Below, piece by piece: positions 34,552 through 44,144 of a stretch of 64,000 nt of DNA. The stretch is from Novosphingobium sp. PP1Y. GTDB taxonomy: Bacteria; Pseudomonadota; Alphaproteobacteria; Sphingomonadales; Sphingomonadaceae. The DNA lies in contig NC_015583.1 of NCBI RefSeq assembly GCF_000253255.1, positions 930,001 through 994,000 of the forward strand, written 5' to 3'. How positions within the stretch are numbered: position 1 is the first letter of the stretch; each line of letters begins with the position of its first letter. The position numbers and the translations under genes were made by a program. The notes below the pieces were generated by a model, which was not told the DNA's origin, did not search any database, and saw nothing but the letters and a program-made list of their open reading frames with translations.

Positions 34552-36258
34552 TCAGTTTGACGGACAATCAGGTATTGCCTGCCACTGATAGGCCTCGACT
34601 GTTTCGCCGCGCGGCTTGTAGGTAACTTCGAATTGCCTGCCGTCCCGTTCGATCTGCAGGGTCAAAATCGCATCCTGGTTCGCCTGCATGGCGTCTTGCG
34701 GAAAGCGATTGAGTATCCGGTCGCCATTGCGCAGCCCTGCTGCCTCGGCAGCCGAGCCCGTCTTCAGGCCAGTGACGATGCGTTCCGAAGTCGACAGGAC
34801 CAACGGATCGAACCCGAGATCGAACCGGCGCAGGGGCTTCGTCACGCGCTCGAAGCAGGGGCCGAAGGCGTCGGAGGGCGGCAATATTGTTGCTCCGCCC
34901 AACATCGCGTCGAACTGCGACAGACCTTTCGCGCCAAGTTCCCTGGCCAGCAACTTTTTCCATAGGGCCAGATCCATGGGGCGACCGGCGCGGCGCTCGG
35001 CCAGCATCTCGCGGACCATGTCGTCCAGTGAACGATCTCCGCGCGATGCAGCTTTGATCTGCGCATCGACAGTGGCGAAGTAGAGAGACCCGCGATCATA
35101 GGGCAGCACGCGTATGCGGGTGTCCTTCCAGAAACCGGCGGGGATATCGTCGTTGGGTGTGCCGATCATGGCATTGGTGTAGTATCTCCCCGCCGTGGAA
35201 TTGAGGTCGTCGAGGAAAGCCTGCCTGCTGATCAGGCCGGCGCGGTAAGGCAGCAAGCGCTGGTAATGGACGGCGAGGCCTTCGCCGAACCAGGAGAGTC
35301 CGAGGCCGCGGGGAGCGTCCATCGAATTGCTGAGGGAGTTGATCCACGAATGGACCATCTCGTGAGCGAGCAGGCTTTCGAGATCCTCCAGCGTCGTTTT
35401 TTCGCTGAACGTGAAGGCAAAGCTGTCGGTCAGCCCGATGCCGCTGCCGGGGTTCAGGCGGTTGGTCCGCGCGAAAACTCCGAAACTGGCAGGCTGCTGA
35501 TCGAAAAACTTCGCGTAGAATTTCTGCAGGCGGGCCGCCCAGTCCATCAGCTGAGTGCCATCGAAGCTGAACTGTCCCTGCCATGTGCCGAAGAAAGCGT
35601 CGCGGGCGAACGTTCCGACTTTGCCGGCCATGTAGTAGCTTGATGCGACCTGTTCGGTACGCAGTGGCCTATTCGAGTGACTGTCTCCGGGGCCGAGGCT
35701 GGACACGCCCTTGGCCATCGAACCTGCGCGAGAGAGGTTCCAGTGGACGGACACATTCCGTGCTATGTTATCGGCCGGAAGGATCAGGAAGGCATTGCCT
35801 GCACCAGAAAGGCCCCCGTCGCTGGCGCGAAGTTCGTATTGGGGACGCGCCAGTTCCGGCTGCCCAGGATCGATGGCGACCCGATAGGCGACGGTTACAG
35901 GCCCTGCAATCGCGCGCTGCGCCGTCCATATGCGCTGCGTATTGTCGTCATCGGACTTGCTGTCCTGTACGCCAACGGGGATCGGGCCGCGGGTGTCACT
36001 GAAGGCCAGCCCTGCCATGGCGTTGGCTGATGTCTCCACCGTGTTCGCGCTCACTGCCATGCTTGCCAGCGCAGCATCTTCTTGCGGATGTTCGAAGTGG
36101 ATGGCGACGTCGAGCCGGGTAAGCGCGCCTCCCTCCCCCGCGACCGGGGTAAGCCAGATCGAGAGATCTGTCGCTTGCTCGGCGCGGGCCGCAAAAGCGG
36201 GCATCGCGGTCAGCAGCGTTGCGGTGAACGTGGCAAGGCCGAAGCTAAGCTGTTTCAT
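34552..36258 (-). CDS. M61-family metallopeptidase with PDZ domain
   Basis: A 568-residue exported peptidase of the M61 (glycyl aminopeptidase-like) family. The signal peptide ends at AFAA (about residue 24). The zinc site is HEMVH at 299-303 with a downstream Glu in WFGEGLAV (Glu326). A PDZ-like domain occupies about 480-555 (TGLKTGSAAEAAGLRNGDRIL). It probably trims peptides in the periplasm. It ends close to the pilus operon on the other strand and lies beside the Lrp gene of the peptide-related region, to which I tentatively assign it. Confidence 0.88.
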   Translation of the reverse strand: MKQLSFGLATFTATLLTAMPAFAARAEQATDLSIWLTPVAGEGGALTRLDVAIHFEHPQEDAALASMAVSANTVETSANAMAGLAFSDTRGPIPVGVQDSKSDDDNTQRIWTAQRAIAGPVTVAYRVAIDPGQPELARPQYELRASDGGLSGAGNAFLILPADNIARNVSVHWNLSRAGSMAKGVSSLGPGDSHSNRPLRTEQVASSYYMAGKVGTFARDAFFGTWQGQFSFDGTQLMDWAARLQKFYAKFFDQQPASFGVFARTNRLNPGSGIGLTDSFAFTFSEKTTLEDLESLLAHEMVHSWINSLSNSMDAPRGLGLSWFGEGLAVHYQRLLPYRAGLISRQAFLDDLNSTAGRYYTNAMIGTPNDDIPAGFWKDTRIRVLPYDRGSLYFATVDAQIKAASRGDRSLDDMVREMLAERRAGRPMDLALWKKLLARELGAKGLSQFDAMLGGATILPPSDAFGPCFERVTKPLRRFDLGFDPLVLSTSERIVTGLKTGSAAEAAGLRNGDRILNRFPQDAMQANQDAILTLQIERDGRQFEVTYKPRGETVEAYQWQAIPDCPSN

Positions 36259-36343
36259 GAAAGCAGGCTATCAGGCACAGCGGCCAACAGTCTGTGCAAT
36301 CTTTGCCGTAATTCGCTACGCTTGTGCATCAATTATGCGCAGA

Positions 36344-36823
36344 TCAAGCGGGTAGCGAGGGCAAGGGCAGGCGGTGGGTACACTTGAGTTCGGACAGCGT
36401 CGCCGTTGAGCGTACGTCCTCCACACCTGGCAAGCGAAGCAGCGTGCGGAAGGTGAAATTCTGGTACCATCCGATATTGGGTGCGAGAACCTTGAGCATG
36501 ACGTCGAGTTCGCCGAACAGAGTGTAGGCTTCGAGAATTTCCGGGATCGCCTCGATGGCATGGACGAAGCGGTCGCGTTCCTCGTCCGAAAGCCGGGACA
36601 TCTTGAGCTGGGCGAAGATGAACATGCTTTCGCCGAACTTCTCGCGATCGAGAATTGCGACGGTGTGCCGGACGTAGCCTTCTTCCTTCAGACGCTGCAT
36701 GCGTCGCCAGCACGGCGACTGGGACAGGCCGACGCGATCGGCGATTTCGCTCGATGATTCCGATGCGTCGATCTGCAGGCGATCGAGGATTTTCATGTCG
36801 AGCCGGTCCAATTCGCCTGGCAA
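36344..36823 (-). CDS. Lrp/AsnC-family regulator
   Basis: A 159-residue Lrp-type regulator. The winged helix is LDMKILDRLQIDASESSSE through RVGLSQSPCWRRMQRLKEEG, followed by a RAM (ACT-like) amino-acid-sensing domain with AYTLFGELDVMLKVLAP. The frame extends far upstream, but the family start matches a TTG at 36823, which has AGGGAG seven bases before it. It is divergent from the ornithine-cyclodeaminase-family gene, so an amino acid or imino acid is its likely effector and the flanking genes its targets. Confidence 0.9.
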   Translation of the reverse strand: MPGELDRLDMKILDRLQIDASESSSEIADRVGLSQSPCWRRMQRLKEEGYVRHTVAILDREKFGESMFIFAQLKMSRLSDEERDRFVHAIEAIPEILEAYTLFGELDVMLKVLAPNIGWYQNFTFRTLLRLPGVEDVRSTATLSELKCTHRLPLPSLPA

Positions 36824-36967
36824 AATTATGCTCCCTAATGGTCCTTGTTGGCTTGAACATGCCACGGACCGGGCCGGCAGCGCAACAAAGCGTGAAATAT
36901 TCCCGTGACAGACGCTATCACTGATGCTCGGAGACGAAACTTTGAAGATCGGAAGGGTGGCCGGATT

Positions 36968-37936
36968 ATGAAACGCAGTGAACTGGCGGTCTTCGATGCC
37001 GAAGACGTGCGCGCCCTGCTCGATTATCCTTCGTGCATCGGCGTCGTGCGCGAGGCCATGAAGGCTCTTTCGCGTGGAGCAACCCGGCAACTGCTGCGGA
37101 CGATGATCCACATGGGCGAAGGACGAACCTTTGCACAGATGCCCGGTGCCCTGGCGGATGACGGCATGTTCGGGGCCAAAATGATCAGCGTCTTCGCCGA
37201 GCCGGACAATCCCGGCGTGCGCCGCCATCGTGGCCTCGTGACCATGTTCGAGCCGGTCGAGGGCAAGCCCGTCTGCGTTGCCGATGCTGAAGAGATAACG
37301 CACATCCGCACTGCGGCGGCGACGGCGGTGGCGACCGAAGCTCTGGCCCGAAGCAATTCCAAGGTTCTGCTGTTGATGGGAACCGGTGGGCAGGTTCATT
37401 CCCACCTCCATGCGATGCCGCTTGTGCGTGACTTCGAGCGCATCCTCATCTGGGGACGCGACGAGAGGAAGGTGCACGCCGTGATCGATGACTGGTCCTC
37501 CAGTCTGCCGGTGGAGCCGGCAGGCGCTGTCGAGGCCGCGGTGGGCGAGGCGGACGTGATCTGTACGTTGACCGGCGCGCGAACGCCGATCCTGCTGGGT
37601 AAGTGGCTGCAACCCGGAACCCACGTCAACATCGTGGGATCCAGCGGACCGGGTCCGGTCGAAGTGGACAGCGCGCTGGTTGCGGCTTCGCGCTTCATTG
37701 CCGACAGCCGGGCGTCCGCCCTCGATGCTGCTGCGGAGTTTCTCGAAGCCAAGGCTGCCGGCGTGGTCGGGGACGAGCACATCGTCGCGGAGATCGGCGA
37801 AGTCCTCCTTGGCCTCGTCCCGGGGCGTCGCAACGATCGGGAGATCACGGCCTACAAGTCGCTCGGCCATGCAGTTCAGGATCTCGCGGCCGCAGCCCAC
37901 ATCTATACGTCTTACGCAAAACGGAACCAGATCTGA
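36968..37936 (+). CDS. Ornithine cyclodeaminase/mu-crystallin family protein
   Basis: A 322-residue Rossmann-fold protein of the OCD/mu-crystallin family. Visible features are GMFGAKMISVFAEP, THIRTAAATAVATEALA and the nucleotide loop MGTGGQVHSHLHAMPLVRDF. Members include ornithine cyclodeaminase, alanine dehydrogenase and ketimine (pyrroline-2-carboxylate) reductases; the exact reaction is not decidable here. The ATG at 36968 is used; the frame opens earlier at 36905. The next gene starts within its stop (TGATG), so the pair is translated together. Confidence 0.85.
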   Translation: MKRSELAVFDAEDVRALLDYPSCIGVVREAMKALSRGATRQLLRTMIHMGEGRTFAQMPGALADDGMFGAKMISVFAEPDNPGVRRHRGLVTMFEPVEGKPVCVADAEEITHIRTAAATAVATEALARSNSKVLLLMGTGGQVHSHLHAMPLVRDFERILIWGRDERKVHAVIDDWSSSLPVEPAGAVEAAVGEADVICTLTGARTPILLGKWLQPGTHVNIVGSSGPGPVEVDSALVAASRFIADSRASALDAAAEFLEAKAAGVVGDEHIVAEIGEVLLGLVPGRRNDREITAYKSLGHAVQDLAAAAHIYTSYAKRNQI

Positions 37937-40026
37937 TGAAATTCAACCGTCCTGCCGCCCTGCGCCTGCTTGCCAGTTCCGTCATCGCCCTGAGTGCCAG
38001 TGCCCTCCACGCCGAGGAGCAGCGCTTCGCCGTCATCGACAACGGCGAAAATGTCGGGCATGTCTTCGCCGACATCGATGGCAAGACGATCGCCATCGAC
38101 CACGACGTCAAAAGCAATGGGCGCGGGCCCACCATGCACGAGACGATCGTCCTCGACGACAACGGATTGCCGCAAGGCTGGACGCTTCAGGGGACTTCGC
38201 TATTCGGCAACAAGGTCGACGAGCAGTTCGTGGCGAAGGGCAAGCTGCTGACCTGGACGGATACGACCGGCAAGGGTTCGATGCAGGTCAAGGAGCCGAC
38301 ACTATACGTAGCACAGGAAGGCAGTCCGTTCTCGCTGGGGATATATGCCCGCGCGCTGCTGGCTGATGCGGACCATTCCTTACCGGCGGCGCCGGGGGGA
38401 GGGCTGTCACTTGAGCAAGAAGCGCCCGTCACCCTGGGAGGTACGAGCTACCGTTCCTACCTGATCAAGGGCATCGGGCTGACGCCGAGCGCGATCCTTC
38501 TTGACGATCAGGATCGATTGATCGCTGCCTATTCGCCAACGCATGTCACCGTGCGGGAGAACCTTGCGTCATTCGCGCAGGAACTCGGCACTATCGCGGC
38601 TACCCGGTCGGCCCGGCGGTATGCGGCGATCCAGCAGAAGGTAGCCCATAATTACGAGATGCCGATCCGCATCCGTAACGTGCGGGTTTTCGATCCGGCG
38701 AGCGGCAAGCTGGGTGATCCGGTTTCGGTGGTCGTATTCAAGGACCGCATCGCTTCGGTCGAGCCACTGGATAGCCCGCCGTCGCCCGAAGAAGCGCTGG
38801 TGGAGGGTGAAGGCCGTACCATCATTCCCGGCCTGCATGACATGCACGCGCACGTGTCGCTGCAGTCAGCCCTGCTTTATATTGCCTCGGGTGTGACTTC
38901 AGTGCGCGACATGGGCAATGAAAATGGCTTTCTGCTCGATCTGACAAACCGCATCGACAAGGGCGAAGTGGCTGGGCCGCACATCATTCGCAACGGCTTT
39001 CTGGAAGGGCGCAGCCCCTATTCCTCACGCAACGGCTTTATCGCCGACAACGAGGCCGAAGCGTTGGACGCCGTGCGCTGGTACGGGGCTCGCGGCTACT
39101 GGCAGATCAAGATCTACAACAGCTTTCATCCCGAATGGGTGCCGGCGGTTGTGAAAGAGGCCAAAAAGCTGGGACTGGGTGTCACCGGGCATATTCCCGC
39201 ATTCACCAACGCCGATGCTATGATCGCGGCTGGCTATGACGAGGTGACCCACATCAACCAGCTGATGCTCGGCTGGGTGCTCAAGCCCGAAGAGGACACG
39301 CGCACGCCCCTGCGTCTCACTGCCATGCGCCGGACTGCGGGTCTCGACCTCAATTCGCCGCGGGTGACGCGGACACTGGATACGATGCAGGCCAGGCACA
39401 TCGCGCTTGATCCGACAGCGGTGACGCTGGAATTGCTGATGCGGGCGCGTAACGGCAAGATCAATCCGTCCGTCGCAGGCTATTTCGATCACCTTCCGGT
39501 CGGTGTGCAGCGCAATCGCCGGCAGGGCATCGCGCCGATCCATACGCCGCAGGATGCGGCCGACTATGACGGAGCTTTCGCCACGATCAAGGCACTCCTG
39601 CTCGACTTGTACAAGCGGGGAATCACGTTGCTTCCTGGGACCGACGACGCGACAGGCCTTTCAGTGCACCGCGAACTTCAGATCTATGCCGAGGCGGGTA
39701 TTGCGCCTGCCGATGTTCTGCGCATCGGGACGCTGGGCGCGGATCGCTACCTGCACCGCGATCAGTCCTTCGGTTCGGTAGAAAAGGGAAAGTACGCCGA
39801 CTTCGTTCTGCTCGACGGCAATCCGCTTGCCGACATGAGCGCATTGCATCGCATGGCGATGGTGGTGAAGGGCGGAACGATCTACTATCCATCAGAGATC
39901 TGGAGTGAAGTCGGCGTTACGCCCTTCGCCGCGCCGCCGAAGATCGTGGTGCCACAGATCGCACCCAAGCCAGTGGCCCTGATTCACGGACAGGGCGTCG
40001 AAGCGCATGAGGACTTCGCGTTCTGA
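37936..40026 (+). CDS. Exported amidohydrolase
   Basis: A 696-residue protein with a signal peptide (about residues 1-26, ending ALHAEE), an N-terminal beta-rich domain of about 200 residues that I do not recognise, and an imidazolonepropionase-like amidohydrolase TIM barrel. Metal-site features are GLHDMHAHVS, the VTGHIPAF His, and LLPGTDDATG for the late Asp; the EKGKYADFVLLDGNPL end is typical. It should hydrolyse an amide or cyclic amide in the periplasm. Related exported enzymes act on dipeptides or N-acyl amino acids, which fits the peptidases around it. Confidence 0.85.
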   Translation: MKFNRPAALRLLASSVIALSASALHAEEQRFAVIDNGENVGHVFADIDGKTIAIDHDVKSNGRGPTMHETIVLDDNGLPQGWTLQGTSLFGNKVDEQFVAKGKLLTWTDTTGKGSMQVKEPTLYVAQEGSPFSLGIYARALLADADHSLPAAPGGGLSLEQEAPVTLGGTSYRSYLIKGIGLTPSAILLDDQDRLIAAYSPTHVTVRENLASFAQELGTIAATRSARRYAAIQQKVAHNYEMPIRIRNVRVFDPASGKLGDPVSVVVFKDRIASVEPLDSPPSPEEALVEGEGRTIIPGLHDMHAHVSLQSALLYIASGVTSVRDMGNENGFLLDLTNRIDKGEVAGPHIIRNGFLEGRSPYSSRNGFIADNEAEALDAVRWYGARGYWQIKIYNSFHPEWVPAVVKEAKKLGLGVTGHIPAFTNADAMIAAGYDEVTHINQLMLGWVLKPEEDTRTPLRLTAMRRTAGLDLNSPRVTRTLDTMQARHIALDPTAVTLELLMRARNGKINPSVAGYFDHLPVGVQRNRRQGIAPIHTPQDAADYDGAFATIKALLLDLYKRGITLLPGTDDATGLSVHRELQIYAEAGIAPADVLRIGTLGADRYLHRDQSFGSVEKGKYADFVLLDGNPLADMSALHRMAMVVKGGTIYYPSEIWSEVGVTPFAAPPKIVVPQIAPKPVALIHGQGVEAHEDFAF

Positions 40027-40042
40027 GAAGGAGAGGCCGGTA

Positions 40043-40080
40043 GGGGGCGGCCTTGTGCGCCCCCATGGTGCCGGGCTTTT
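40043..40080 (+). terminator. Possible terminator between convergent genes
   Basis: A perfect seven-base stem (GGGGGCG at 40043-40049 with 40058-40064), extended weakly by CCGG on both sides, and TTTT at 40077-40080. It lies just beyond the amidohydrolase stop and meets the end of the convergent permease gene. The T run is short and offset from the stem. Confidence 0.4.
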
Positions 40081-41371
40081 AATTGCGCCGAAGCCGGTAC
40101 CAGGCAGCGCCCAGCAAGCCCCAGACCAGCAGAAGCGCATAGGGCCGCCAATCGGCTTCAAACCCGACCAGTACGAGGGCTGCGGCGCAGATTGCACCGG
40201 CTCCGGCAAGCGCGGTCATGCGTTGACGCGACGGGCGGAAACTGGCGCTGGCATGCAGCTCGGGATGGCCGCGGGCAACGCGCAAGGCGCAAAGGCAGAT
40301 GCTTGCGTACTTGACGAGGTTGGGAATGTTGACCGCCAGGAACAGGAAGGTAAGTTCCATGGGCAGGAGCAGTCCTGCGCATCCAATCGCGAATACCGCG
40401 AGCAAGGCGATGTGAGGCACCTGCCAGCGCGGGTGTATGCGGGCCAGGGCGCGTGGCAGCACGCCGGCATGTGCCATCGCGAAGAGGCTGCGGCTGAACA
40501 TCGTGAAGATGGCGTTCAGGCTCGTGCCGATTGCGACGATGGCAGCGACGACGATCACCGGGATGGCCAGCGGTCCCATGAAGCGCTTTGCCACGTCCAG
40601 GATCGGCGCCTGGCTGGCTGCAAGCGGTTCGGCACCCATGACCGTCAGGGCGACGAAGGCGACTGCAGTGTAGAGCAGCGTTGCCGAACCGATGGCCAGG
40701 GCGATGCCCAGGGGAATGTTGCGTCGCCCTTCAGCGACCTCCGAGCCGGCTTCGGTGGCTGCTTCGATCCCGAAGAACAGGCCCATGAGCAGCGGAGCGG
40801 CGGCAATCGCACCATGGATGCCATGGGGAAGGAACGGCTCGAGCCGGGCCGGTTCAGCAGCGGCGATGCCGCCCCAGAGCGCGAAAAGCGCAAAGAGAAT
40901 GACGAGTGCGCCGATCATCAGTGTCTGTGCGCGAGCCGCGATGTGAACGCCGAACAGGTTGGCAAGCAGGGCGAGGACCAGGACTGCGAACATGGTTGGC
41001 TTGACCGGCAGTGGGACAAGCATCGAGACATAGCGCACAAGGACGAGGGCCAGGACGACCATCGCCCCCATGTTGGCGATAATGCGCATCCACGCGATGA
41101 AGAAGCCGAGTGCTGGATGCAGGTACCGCGAGGGCCAGACGAAGCTTGCACCCGAAACGGGGTCGGCAGAGCCGAGGAAGGCGTAACTCACCGCGATCAG
41201 GTACATCGGCAGGGCGGCGACCACGACTGCGAGGAGCATCCCGGGTCCGGCAAGCGCGGCGGCAGGTGAAATCGCCGAGAAGATCGATACCCCGACGGCA
41301 GTGCCCAGACCCATGGAAACTACGCCCCAAAGGCCGATTCCCTTGCGCAAGGTGTGTTCGGGGGTGCTCAC
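40079..41371 (-). CDS. APC-superfamily amino-acid permease
   Basis: A 430-residue inner-membrane transporter with about 12 helices. The first helix has the unwound-motif region GLGTAVGVSIFS (consensus G-x-G-x-x-x-G for substrate contact in this superfamily), and FFGIEAATEAGSEVAEGRRNIP marks the loop after helix 6. It would import an amino acid or amine by proton or sodium symport. Its start overlaps the stop of the carboxypeptidase gene (ATGA), which argues that it takes up the amino acid freed by that enzyme. Confidence 0.88.
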   Translation of the reverse strand: MSTPEHTLRKGIGLWGVVSMGLGTAVGVSIFSAISPAAALAGPGMLLAVVVAALPMYLIAVSYAFLGSADPVSGASFVWPSRYLHPALGFFIAWMRIIANMGAMVVLALVLVRYVSMLVPLPVKPTMFAVLVLALLANLFGVHIAARAQTLMIGALVILFALFALWGGIAAAEPARLEPFLPHGIHGAIAAAPLLMGLFFGIEAATEAGSEVAEGRRNIPLGIALAIGSATLLYTAVAFVALTVMGAEPLAASQAPILDVAKRFMGPLAIPVIVVAAIVAIGTSLNAIFTMFSRSLFAMAHAGVLPRALARIHPRWQVPHIALLAVFAIGCAGLLLPMELTFLFLAVNIPNLVKYASICLCALRVARGHPELHASASFRPSRQRMTALAGAGAICAAALVLVGFEADWRPYALLLVWGLLGAAWYRLRRN

Positions 41372-42888
41372 CGGCAGGTATCCGCCCCGATGAAGGCGGC
41401 AAGATCGGACTGGAAGCGCACGCGGCTGTGGTCATCGGAATAGAACACGTGCCCGCCTGCATAGCGCTCGTTGCGATAGCGATCTTGCGGAAGGCTGGAC
41501 TGCGCGAAGAGATAGTCCGCAGCGCCGATCGTCGTGGTGGTGTCGTATATGCCGGTGCCGACGAAGAGACGAAGACACGCATTGGTCTGTGCATGTCTTT
41601 CCACGACGGACATGAACGGCCAGTCGGCAAAGGGTGAATCGGCGCTACCATAGCTCCAGTCGCCCTCGAAGCGCGCGATCACCTTGTATCGATCCGCGCC
41701 CGGAATGTGCAGGGACCCGGAAACATACTGGAGCATGGCATTCTGGTAGGCATCGGAAATCGATGAAGCGGGATCGCCCGGCATGAAGGTCGCCACGCCG
41801 TCGGGACGTTTGGCAAGGTATCGTGCGTCGTAACGCCCGGTTACTTCTCCCTCGGCACGAAGCAGTTCGACGCGGAAGCGCTCCTTGGAAATGCGCAGGT
41901 CGTGCGCCAGATAGAATGCGCCGGGAATGCCCGTCAGATCTTCAAGGCGCTGGGCCAGGCGCGCACGATCGGTCTGCGGCAGGTCTCGCCCCCGGTACAG
42001 GGCAGGCAGGTATTCGTTGCGAGCGAAAAGCGCGGCTTCGGCCGTGATCGTCTCGGCGGTGCAGGGCGCTTTCACCTTGCCGTGATAGCAGGCGATGGCA
42101 GCGAGCGTGGGCAGCGAGACGGCATATGTGACGATGTTGTCGGGACGCTGCGAGGTCTCGATCATGTTGAGTGCCTGACCCAGGAGGACGATGCCACGCA
42201 TGTTCCCGGAGAGGCCAAGCTTGTCCAAGGCATCGAGCATGGCGACGGCGCGGATCGTGCCGTAGCTTTCGCCTAGCAGATAGATCGGGGCATCGCGCCG
42301 ACCATGACTTTCAAGCCACTGGCGAACCAGGTCGGCCGCCGCCGCCGCGTCGCCTTCGACCGACATGTAAGGGCTGAATGCGGGGCCTTCCGGACGGGTC
42401 GAAAAGCCCGTGCCCGGCGGATCGATGAAGACGACGTCTGCCAGGTCGTAGATCGCCGCCGGCCCGGTCACGGAACCGAGCGGTGCATTCGCACCTGCTG
42501 CCGGATCTTGCGCGAGATGCGCGAGCGAAGGCCCGAGCAGCCCCATCTGCAGATAGGCGGAGGATGCGCCTGGACCGCCGTTGAAGGCGAAGATGACCGG
42601 ACGTCGGGCCGCAGCTTTCTTTCGGCTATACGAGAGATACCCAGCCCTGGCGGGGGCTGACCCGGGGCCTGCAGAGACTGGGTAGGTTCCGATCTCTACA
42701 TCGAGCCTCCTTGCGAAGCCCGCCGGTTTGACCTGCGTATCGAGCAGGATCTCGCCGGACTGAGGTTCTTGCGCCCGAACCGTCAGCGATCCGCAAATCA
42801 TTGCAATTGTTGCCAGCGCGGCGAACGCAGGCATGATCCGCCGCGCTGGCTCGGTGCGACCCGAGGGATGCAGTGATGCCTTGATCAT
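41368..42888 (-). CDS. S10-family serine carboxypeptidase (copy 1)
   Basis: A 506-residue exported alpha/beta hydrolase of peptidase family S10. The oxyanion region is FNGGPGASSAYLQMG, the nucleophile Ser is in LLGESYGT, the Asp in GTGIYDTTT and the His in AGGHVFYSDD. VFIDPPGTGFS is a family hallmark. A signal peptide precedes the mature part (about residues 20-40, cleavage near VRAQ). It should remove C-terminal residues from peptides in the periplasm. Tail-to-head overlaps with permease and aminotransferase genes (ATGA each). Confidence 0.9.
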   Translation of the reverse strand: MIKASLHPSGRTEPARRIMPAFAALATIAMICGSLTVRAQEPQSGEILLDTQVKPAGFARRLDVEIGTYPVSAGPGSAPARAGYLSYSRKKAAARRPVIFAFNGGPGASSAYLQMGLLGPSLAHLAQDPAAGANAPLGSVTGPAAIYDLADVVFIDPPGTGFSTRPEGPAFSPYMSVEGDAAAAADLVRQWLESHGRRDAPIYLLGESYGTIRAVAMLDALDKLGLSGNMRGIVLLGQALNMIETSQRPDNIVTYAVSLPTLAAIACYHGKVKAPCTAETITAEAALFARNEYLPALYRGRDLPQTDRARLAQRLEDLTGIPGAFYLAHDLRISKERFRVELLRAEGEVTGRYDARYLAKRPDGVATFMPGDPASSISDAYQNAMLQYVSGSLHIPGADRYKVIARFEGDWSYGSADSPFADWPFMSVVERHAQTNACLRLFVGTGIYDTTTTIGAADYLFAQSSLPQDRYRNERYAGGHVFYSDDHSRVRFQSDLAAFIGADTCR

Positions 42889-44096
42889 GTCTTGTGCTTC
42901 GTCCGGTTCTGCTCGCGGTGTGTCAGGAGACTGTCCGTAAGCGCCTGAAGCCCATAGTCCAGTCGCGAAGGTTCCATCGCGAAGCCGAGGCGGACATGGC
43001 CTGGCGCGCCAAAGTACTCACCGGGCGCGACCAGAACGCCGCAGCGGTCGGAAAGCCAGCGCGAAAAGCCGAGGGTGTCCGCGATACCGACAAGGCGCGG
43101 AAACGCGATGCAACCATGTTCGGGCAATGCACCTTCGACCAGCCCGAGCGCGCGCCAGTGATCGTGGTAGGATTCGATGATCGGCCGGGCCTGGGCAAGA
43201 ACCGAAAACGTGTTCTCGCGAAAGTCGACGGGATCTTCGATAACCAGCGCGGCAATGCAGTGGGCAAGGTTCGATATCGCGAATTCGACTTCGCTCGCCA
43301 GGTCACGGATCGGTGCGATGATGGCCGCATCACCGACTATCCAGCCGCAGCGCAGTGTGCTCAGACCATAGATCTTGGTCAGGCTGCTGACGGAGAGAAA
43401 CCGCCCAGAAATCCCCTGTGACGCAGCCGGGGTGAAGTGTGCCCCGGCATAAGGGCCGTAGACTTCGTCGAATACGAAGACGACCTTGCGCCTCTCGGCG
43501 ATCCCGGCAAGCGCGCTGAGAACTTCGGACGCGATCGGTGTACCGGAGGGATTGTGCAGATTGGAGAGCACCACGAGCCGCGTATCGGGCCCGATCGCTG
43601 CTTCCAGAGTCCGCGGATCGATGGCGAAGTCGGGGGCGGTGCGCTCGAAGATGTCGACTGGATTGCCGGTCGCCGCAGCGAGGTTTTCGAAAAGATCGAA
43701 ACACGGATTTTCGACCAGAATGCGATCGCTGGGCCTCAGAAGTGCGCGGTAGATCAATGATAGCGCACCGGTCGCGCCGGTCGTGGTCAGAACCTGGTCT
43801 TCGCCGACGCCGTATTCCTGCGCCAGCGCAGCGACAAGGTAGGGGTTTCCGCGCACGAAAGTGCTTGTGTAGCGTGAGGTCACTTTCTTCTCGAAACCTT
43901 CGAGAATGACCTCGCGCAGCAGTGCCGTGGGTTCCGGTACCGAGCTTTCGAACAGGCTTACGAGCAGATTGCGCGAGTTGCTGTTGCGGACGATCGATTC
44001 CCTGATCCACCGGGCATATGACGTATTGGTTTGGGGGGAAGGGCTTGCCGCCATTGTGCTCGTATCTGCCGGATAGATTGGGAATGAGTCGATCAA
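42885..44096 (-). CDS. Class I/II PLP-dependent aminotransferase
   Basis: A 403-residue fold-type I PLP enzyme without a signal peptide. Features are the TTTGATGALSLIYRALL phosphate-binding start, NLHNPSGTP, FDEVYGPY and the Schiff-base Lys in SSLTKIYGLS. It ends within the S10 gene start (ATGA). I infer that it deaminates the amino acid brought in by the permease, though a lyase of the same fold cannot be excluded. The ATG at 44054 is a possible internal start (MAASPSPQ). Confidence 0.87.
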   Translation of the reverse strand: MIDSFPIYPADTSTMAASPSPQTNTSYARWIRESIVRNSNSRNLLVSLFESSVPEPTALLREVILEGFEKKVTSRYTSTFVRGNPYLVAALAQEYGVGEDQVLTTTGATGALSLIYRALLRPSDRILVENPCFDLFENLAAATGNPVDIFERTAPDFAIDPRTLEAAIGPDTRLVVLSNLHNPSGTPIASEVLSALAGIAERRKVVFVFDEVYGPYAGAHFTPAASQGISGRFLSVSSLTKIYGLSTLRCGWIVGDAAIIAPIRDLASEVEFAISNLAHCIAALVIEDPVDFRENTFSVLAQARPIIESYHDHWRALGLVEGALPEHGCIAFPRLVGIADTLGFSRWLSDRCGVLVAPGEYFGAPGHVRLGFAMEPSRLDYGLQALTDSLLTHREQNRTKHKT

Positions 44097-44144
44097 GGCG
44101 ACGCCGGGCGTTGGGAGGAGAGGGGGCCCGGCGCCGCCAGCCCG

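Noticed and set aside
40007..41269. A 420-residue forward frame opposite the APC permease
   Set aside because: Highly charged, Asp/Glu/Gln/Arg-rich with no motif, as expected antisense to a hydrophobic membrane protein gene.
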